The position numbers were made by a program, and so were the translations under genes. A stretch of DNA of 64,000 nucleotides. Source: Siphonodentalium dalli. Its lineage: Eukaryota; Mollusca; Scaphopoda; Gadilida; Siphonodentaliidae. A model generated the notes under the pieces. It ran no database searches. It saw only the letters and a program-made list of their open reading frames with translations, and was not told where the DNA came from. The stretch lies in the NCBI GenBank assembly GCA_032622095.1, contig CP136067.1, positions 176,674,556-176,738,555 of the forward strand, written 5' to 3'. This document shows positions 40,568 to 49,500 of this stretch, one piece after another (the stretch's first letter is position 1; each line of letters opens with the position of its first letter).

Positions 40568-43500
40568 GCAAATCTGCCCCACCTCGACAACATTAAACAT
40601 ACTTGCCGATTTCAATTCTAAGGTTATAGAAGTCTTCAATTGCTCTGATCCCAGTGGTGTTACTGGATCCATAAATTATGCAATCCAATTTCATGTAACA
40701 GCATGCTCTATAAATTTTTGCAAAATATCACATTACCAGTGATATTTTCATAAAAATACATCAATTTCTCAACCAGACATTATGTCAGACAGTTTCAAAG
40801 CAGAGCCTGACAACCTATAAAAATTTGAATTTGGTGTCTGACAATTGGCCATATCAGACCACTTATTTTAAGCCTTGGGCGCAACACGGATTCGCCCGGA
40901 AGCACGACGCCCCCAGAAAATTTTGTCGCGAAGATCGGGAAACGTGAGAGCCAAGGCCATCTGCCGCCGTAGGAATCGGCAAGGGGGCGTCCCAAGGGGA
41001 GACCAGCGAGGATGGAAAGCTAAATAAGGCATTACCCGGATCAGTTCTGTCTCTTGCCGGAGCGGTCGGTCGGTTTATCACTGAAGCCACACGGGAATCC
41101 TCGCGGCGGCGGAGAGAAGTGGAGCTGTCATCAGAACTGCGGCGGGGACAGGACGACAAAGGAGACGCTAGTGGTGACCTGGATTCATAGCGCAGAAAAC
41201 GTCCTGTCGGCGACGAGCCTGGCGACTGGGCCGACAACGAGGCTGACGAACAGGATCGCGGCCACGAGAATGGGAAATCCGGCCACGAGAGGCGTGGCAT
41301 CCCCGTCCAGAGCCACGAGCAGGCCTGCCACGCGAATGCTGACCACGGCCGCGCACCCGTGAATCAGCCACAGATGACACACTGGCCGAAAACCCGAGAA
41401 GAAGGCCTAACACGGCCACTGGAAGCAGGACCAGCACGAGACGAGCTGGCAGACGCATCCTGGCGACTGCTACGAGACGAACGGTCGCGGGCCCGACCGC
41501 GAGATCCTGTACGAACCATAGGAGAAATACGGGAATGCCACCGAACGACAAACACAAACAGGGAAAACACGTGCACGACCCACGAAAATAGGTAACGCCG
41601 ACGGAACAGGACGCAGACAGAGCGCACAAGGAACAAGATGATAGACGAATAAATGAAGGCTGGTGAAGAAACACGGTGACGGATGGAAACAGATAGGAAT
41701 TGACGACACAACCGAGCGCGATGCGTATAATTCAAGAGTGAATTGCTTTTTTCAGTTACCGGAAGGAGGCATCATTCCGGGCGGATGTAAAATGCGGACT
41801 TTTAAGTTCGGCCGATACGGAACGGATCGTACCGAAAATCCGGAATGTCTGCCGGATGACAGGATCAAAGAACCACATAAATCACCCCGAACCTTATCGG
41901 CCCTGGGTGCATTACTATAATTTTCTTTTATTATTTAATATTTTCTGTTGTTTATATTGCATCTGAACAACAAAACGTTTTTTATGTTTTCCATATTTTG
42001 AGAAAAAAAATAAAAACAAAGAGCCTCTCTACCTCATCTCAAAATTGCCTGAGAACACAGATATTTTCCTTTAAAGGATTAGTATCCTCATGAAACAACA
42101 AGACTCTATCGGAAAGCCACCCCTATTGTGATCACAATGATCCAAGTCCCATAAAAATCGCATAATAAATAAGCCGAGAAATAAATAAATAATACCACCA
42201 CCGGTTGTCGGCTATCTCCGTCGCAAAACCTCGCATGACGTCAAGCGAGGTAAACTAATTAAAAACAGGGAATTGGAGTCGGAGTTAATTATGTCTACCT
42301 ATATGGCAATGGAAAATCCGGAATCGACATCAGCGCGTGTGTGTAATGGAATTACTGCGGGGCATATCAATAGCATTGTGTACACATGGTGAATTGTCAT
42401 CGCGCGGTGAGTTATCTTCACTTGTGATTTGTCTTAAGTGCTGTTTGGAAAGTTACGGTATTGTTTTGACAAAAAATATAAAGGGACAATTGGGCGCGGT
42501 AGATAACACTTTCGTATAAAGCTTATAAAAACACGAGCCGGCATGTGAACTTTATTCGGGTGCGTGTTTGCGATGTTGTTTTAATTTTCCGTATATATGC
42601 CCCGAGTGTCCCGTATTTACAATCATTCATTCGTGACAATGCCATATAAATGCAGTGTTTTCGGCCGTGGCCGGTCTAGTGACTCTCAGTTAGGCATATG
42701 CTGTATTCATTTCCAAACGATGTTCGTTTACGTGACATTTGGCGGGATTTCTGTGGGAAACCAAATAAAGAGCGTTTAATTTGACGAGTCAGTCATGGTT
42801 ACGAATACATACAATTGCAGTTAAAGTGGGGAGTATGTTGATGAATAATTCACGATGACAACTATTCTAAGTCGAGTCCCCATTTCCTTCACCATGGCTC
42901 AATACAGAGCGTTCCATGTTAAGAGTTTTCCTAATATGGTACGAATAAAAAGAGTTTAATAAAGCGGAAATTGCTATGACAATGATGGAAGGATATATAA
43001 AGCATGCATATCGGAAGTTCATGTACATGTATTGGCCTGTATTGCTGTAATCAGTAAAAATCACTAGAACAACTGTTCTAAGTCGAGTCCCTTTACCTTG
43101 ACGCAATAAAAAGCGTTCACTATTACGATATATTGCGAATAAAGAGCACTTGAATATGTGATTCCATATTAAACCGGATTATTATCCCTCCTTCAAAAAG
43201 TGTTATATATGATTGGATGTTTAAACGAACCACGGCGAACATTTATATATTTTATAACCCTATTGTTATGCGTAATGGATATATATAGGTCTGAACAATA
43301 GGTCGATTTATGACCTGGATATTCAATAGACCGCATCGCTAGAGTGCTAATTTTATAGGCCAATAACCATGCATAGATGCAGTGAATTTCCATCAGTGAC
43401 AGTCGGCAAGATTGTTTTGGGGTGGGGGAAGCAATATTCCGAAATATATACATGATTCATAACCAAGGAAAAATGAACTTATCATATCTTATTGGTAATG

Positions 43501-46500
43501 AATGACTTGATTATAATTGATTAAATCCGACAGCAATAAACCAATTTTGTGTTGTTTTACCGCGTTACGATAAATTAAAACGAAACGCTCTTTATTGATA
43601 CACGACTAATGGCATCTGGAAATTGGAATGTTTACGAGATGATAATTGCCTAATAACTGTGCAAGTCTTCGCGTATATATGCAATCTTGATATGCATATA
43701 TAATATAACTTGGACTATTCCGGTAACGAAAAAATATATATAAACACGAGCACGCGTTTATATAGATAAATGCGCACAAAACTGAATAATATACGGGCAT
43801 GGCTTTATAGTAACAACACATCGCGATACATATAATAATAGTAATAATAACACGATAAAGACATTTAATTACGAGAAAGGCGATGTTTTCGGCGAAGTTT
43901 TGCATTCACAGTGTGATAACGCGACAATCTTCAAAGGTCGCGATCGACTACATGCAAACTTAAAATACCGCCGTCGCGCATCTATGCGTTGTCAATGAGT
44001 TACCACGTGATCGATCACGTGCTATGCTTCTGTTTACATGTGACAATCATGTGATCGGGCTGATGATCATGTGACTTCGTCTACAACAAAATCTTCAGCT
44101 AACTTCGGAATTTTTTTAATCGTTATAAAAATAACGATTGGCGGCCGAATATTAGATTATATGCACCCAATGGACATTTTATATATATATTATCTGTATA
44201 TTGAAAGATAATAATATTGTTTTTTCAGGACCGTATTCCTTTAATGGCCTTACTTGTAATTTTTATTAAGTTTATGTAAAATCGTATTGGGCATCTTTAC
44301 CTTTTATTTGTTCGATTGCCACTATATTTTTTAAATGGTGATGTAATTATTCTGCAGGAAACAATAGAGTTACAACACAAACAATGTAAGAACATTGCAA
44401 CGACGTGCATGTGCTTCCCATCTGCTGAGGTTAATAATTTTGTGGTTGGATCTGAAGAATGTACAGTGTACAGTGCAAGTCGTCATGGCAGGTTAGTCTA
44501 TTAACCCTTTGGGCCACACTAAGTAATTTCCCATTTCTCTGGCCAAACTAGAGATGAGACTGTTCCAAGGCTCAAAATAAGTGGCCGGTCACATTCATTG
44601 TCCGACGAAAGTAGCTTATGTCCAGTGCACTTCTGTATCTGTCGGAAATTTTGTCAAATGCATATTTTTAAACAATCTATATCTGTTTGGGTACGTCCAA
44701 GGAGCCACTACTGGCCAAATAGGACATTGAAAGTAAAAATAGTTCTGTTTTAATTTCAGATCAATTCAGAGTGAATATAATTATGTCGTTTGAATTGCAT
44801 GTGTATTTATTAATCGAAGTAAAGTTTTTGAAAACAAAAATAACATGGGTTTTTCCCAGGTGGCGATTGGACGCTCACAAAAATGGGTGCATCATTGATG
44901 AATAATATGTCGATTGGAAATTTAAATTCTGTCTCATACAGTATATCTGGAAAATGACCAACACCATCCATAAAATGACAGGCAGTACAAAAAAAATATT
45001 TTGAGCCTTGGGCTGGTCCAGTGGGACTGAGGATACCCCACTTCACCCATCCCCCACCACAGTGCAATTGGCTACATTAAGGGTAGCCATATTAACACAT
45101 CTGTTTTAAAAAAAAAACACACAACTGTGTTCAAACGATTCTGACTAACCTCATTATTACACATGCACAGTTTCAACAAAATTGACTGGAAAATGTAGGA
45201 ATATGGTTGGACAAAATGTTGCCAACAATTCTAAGTCGAAATAACTTCACTAATAATCACAGATGCACAGGTTTCCAGACATTTCCCCACATGGTAAAAA
45301 TTTTGCTTTGGTTCGTATTCCCATTTTTAAAATGATGTGTTTCCTGCAAGTTTAGTTTTGCAATGTAAACACAAACACTGTCAACTTCTAGACTAACTAA
45401 GTTTCTAACATGAATTAATTTTATATTTTTATAATGTTGTGCATAGGAATTGCCCCTGAGAAAGCTAATTACTCTCGCAATACCCTCTGGCGAGAGCGAT
45501 TTTTAGCCTTCCTGGATTTTTAAATGCATAGCTGTAAATCATATTGTTTCATATATCTTAATTGTATCTTACAGTAAAGCTGGAATTAATGAGTCGTACG
45601 AAGGACATTTCGGACCAATCACCGGTATAGACTGCCACGCTGTTCCGGGACAAATAGACTTCTCACCATTCTTCCTCACCTCCTCATTCGATTGGTCGGT
45701 CAAACTATGGAGCACAAAAGTGAGTTATTCATCTTTTTCATTCCCGAAATGGTTTATGGATTATAGATTGCCACGAAAATTTTATCATTCAATGTGCCAA
45801 ACGATAACATAGCTTCCTCAAACAAGTGATATATGAATGTGTCTGAAGACGAAATTTGTGAGTTAGTGAGACATAAGTACTCCAAAACACTAAAAGGTGT
45901 TTTAGTCCATTCATGACGGAAGCTGCTCTGGTGCAGCAGTAAAGATCCTTATATATTAGAGAATGCACTGGCTTACAAGATCAAGGTAAATATTGTTAGG
46001 CCAATGTATACTCGTAGATATGAGAGACTCCCTACTAGTATGGGAGACTCGCATATATAACACTGTATATGCACAGGGTTTTTGCTAAATTTTCGGGAAG
46101 CTCCAGTCATGGAAGGGTTTATAGAATTAATTGAATTTTTGCTGTTTCATTCTTTATTGAATAAATACCTAAAAATTATCACCAATATGCAATATAGAGA
46201 TGTAGAGGATAGAAAATTCTATCTTATAGATGTTTGTATAGACTTATACGGTATAATCAAAATAATTTTGACCTGGCGCGAGGTGTACATTGCAGATTGT
46301 CTCCCTTGGAACCATTGTCTCTACATTTTTATATTGTCTAAAAGGATAGCTATTTCAATGCAGCACTTCTTGGCTCAACATTTTTTTAGACATTAGAATT
46401 CAAATCAAAATTGGTTTCAGAATTTTTTTTTGGATGCGTGAATACATATTTAAAAGCATTTTCAATATTTGGAATTTGGGCAATGATTACATCTAGTCAT

Positions 46501-49500
46501 CAATAAACTTGTAACTTTTTTTTATTATTTTTCCCATTTTTGTTCGGAAAATTATTGTATTTTGACCTACAATATCAATACATTTTATTGCACCCATGTT
46601 TACAGGAACAGAATTACATCCATTCATTTGAAGACAATAGTGATTATGTCTATGACGTGCAATGGTCCCCAGTTCATCCTGCACTTTTTGCTAGTGTCGA
46701 TGGAGTCGGCAGGCTCGACCTATGGCATCTCAATAATAACCGAGAGGTATGTATTGTACTCACATTCGCTTGTGACATGCATTTTGATTGGTTACAAAAT
46801 TATATTGAAATTGCCATGTCAAACACCAGGGTTGATGATCTGTGTGTGGTTCATCATGCATTAACCCTTTACCCAACAAAACGGCCCTGTGCCAATGCAT
46901 TCTCTTATATATGCGAGTCGACCATAGGTCGCCTCGCATATATAAGAGAATGCATTGGCTTAACACATTTAAAATTATAAAATTGGTAAAGAATGTAAGA
47001 AAAAATGGTAAAAAGTGTTAAAAACAGATTTTTTTTAGGCCAATGCATTCTCTTATATATGCGAGGCGACCTATGGTCGACTCGCATATATAAGAGAATG
47101 CATTGGCACAGGGCATAACTGTAACCATCACAATGTGGTCAAGGAGCCGGTTCCAATGATATCCATATTTGTATGGTGTTAGTGAGACAGACCGAAGATA
47201 TTTTAGGCTGTTGAAGCTTTATTTGGCCGGTTTTGGCCGGTTTGTTGGGTAAAGGGTTAACCTTTTGTATAATAAATGGATTATCCCATCCAGTTATAAT
47301 GGTGTATATTGGAATGGTCCATTATTAATTGGAGGGGTGTTCAGGATATATAAGCAGATGACAGACAGAAAAACATTATATACAAGAGCAGAAGGATTCA
47401 TATTCAGCAGTGGGAAATCTCCTAAGGGAACTACAGTAATGCCCTAAATAATTGACTCCTTAACCACAGCAGAATTATGGGTAATTTTTCAGGATTTAGT
47501 CGGAAATATGGCTTGTTGCCATTCATTGGAAAGCTCTCACTGAGAAAATTACCCATAATTCTGCTGTGGTTAAGGAATCGATTATTTAGGGCATTCTGTA
47601 CTTGTCAATGAGTATTTAGTATAGAACTGGTTAAAAGCATGATAAATACATGTACATGGATGCAGACCTCATAATTGGCTACGGCAATCTGAAATGCTGA
47701 AGTCATTTGCAGAAGCAAACTGGGCCATGTCAAATGGTTGCCATAGCAATGGCCAAAGCCATACAATCTGAATTAAGAGGGTTGATGGATGACTGTTGCC
47801 CAAACGTTGTGTTTGATTTGTGATTGATGTCATTGAATTCTCTTTGAAGACAGTATTGTGAACAAAATTATCCATACCAGACTTGAAATTGTTGGCTTAT
47901 TGCTGTGGGACCATCATTTTTATCTCCTTCGTAACTGGGGGTAAATGGCCTATTGATACCTGAAAATTGTTTTCCAGGCTTCAAATCCTGATGTTCATCG
48001 AGAATGTAGATTTTTCAGTTGAATAATTTTTCTTTGGCTCCTGTAGTCCATGTTTTCTTCGACGTAAACCAGCTAGTAAAATATTGTGTCTGTCATTTCC
48101 AGAATGAGGTCCCCAGAGGGTGAATTTAGTTATGCTACCCCGCACAGCTTGCTATCATCACTAAATTCACCCTCTGGGGACCTCATTCTGCTTAGGCCTC
48201 ATCATCTGAGAAGTATCTATAGTCTCAAATTAACAATGTTTTTCCCTTCTGTTCAGTTTCTTTATCCTGTAATTTGCAGAAGATAAAATGCATAATCGCG
48301 GCGACTAATAGATGAACATCATTAACTTTAACAGAACGGCCCTGTGCCAATGCATTCTCTTATATATGCGAGTCGACCATAGGTCGCCTCGCATATATAA
48401 GAGAATGCATTGGCTTAACACATATTAAAAATGATAAAATTGTCAAAGAATGTAGAAAAATATTATAAAAATATTATAAAAATTGTAAGAAAAAATTAGA
48501 AAATCGTTAAAGAATGTAAGAAAAAATGGTAAAAAGTGTTAAAAAAGATTTTTTTAGGCCAATGCATTCTCTTATATATGCGAGGCGACCTATGGTCGAC
48601 TCGCATATATAAGAGAATGCATTGGCACTGGGCATAACTGTAACCATCACAATGTGGTCAATGAACCAGTTCCAATGATATCCATATTTGTATGGTGTTA
48701 TTGAGACAGACCGAAGATATTTTAGGCTGTTGAAGCTTTATTTGGGCGTTTTTGGCCGTTTTGTTGGGTAAAGGGTTAACTGGGAAACTTCAATTTGATC
48801 CTAGGTCTCCCACAGCAGTTGAAGCCTAAGCAGAATGAGGTCCCATAGGGTGATTTTGGTGATGCTAACCCATTGTGCTGTCACTAAATTCACCCTCTGG
48901 GGACCTTCTTTTGCAAATGACAGACACACTATTGGCTGCCAAACTGGGTTGCGGATACAATGTATCCACTCCAATATAAAAACAGGCTGAAGAATTATCA
49001 ATACAGTATGTGATATCTTGTACTTACAGTGTTCCTATTTTGTATTATAATTGATCAATCATTTTGAATCTTTCAAGGTACCAACTGCATCAGTCAATGT
49101 AGACAACATGGCATTGAACAAATGTCGGTGGCATGATAGTGGAAGAATGATATCTGTGGGTGATGATGAAGGAACACTACACGTTTATGATGTCGGTGAG
49201 GTAAGATGTATTCTGATCTTGAAACATGAATGTAGGATGTCTATTAACACTTTCATGACGGGAGCTGCGCTCTCTTATATATGCGAGGCGACCATTGGCA
49301 CAGGGTCTTTAATGTTGTGCCGGCACAGCTCCCATCATGAAAGGGTTGATGCTGGCGTCCATTTAGAGTCCGAGGTCAAATTATACAGATGAAGTTACCT
49401 TGTCTTAATGAGTAATATTGTATTCACACAGCTTGGATTTTAAATCTGTTGGTTTGAAATTAATGGTAAATGCAATGGACATCAGTCCTGATTCAGTACA

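Larger units (their letters stand above)
37085..41930 (-). mobile_element. Decayed DIRS/Ngaro-type tyrosine-recombinase retrotransposon with SGNH hydrolase
   Basis: A visibly GC-richer block inside a DYNC1I intron, antisense to the gene. Read on the minus strand it runs Gag-like, reverse transcriptase, RNase H, tyrosine recombinase remnant, SGNH hydrolase. DIRS-order elements use a tyrosine recombinase rather than a DDE integrase, and Ngaro-type members have been described with an added SGNH hydrolase. Both outer limits are estimates from the composition change; I could not find the split direct repeats expected at the ends. It has internal stops and frameshifts and a TTAA MITE insertion at 40358-40871, so this copy cannot be autonomous. 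Confidence 0.85.

Noticed and set aside
36107-44357. The intronic block as a second host gene on the minus strand
   Set aside because: All recognised domains belong to a DIRS-type retrotransposon, and stops and frameshifts are present.
44502-44520. TTAACCCTTTGGGCC as the start of another TTAA MITE
   Set aside because: No matching inverse end was found in the intron.
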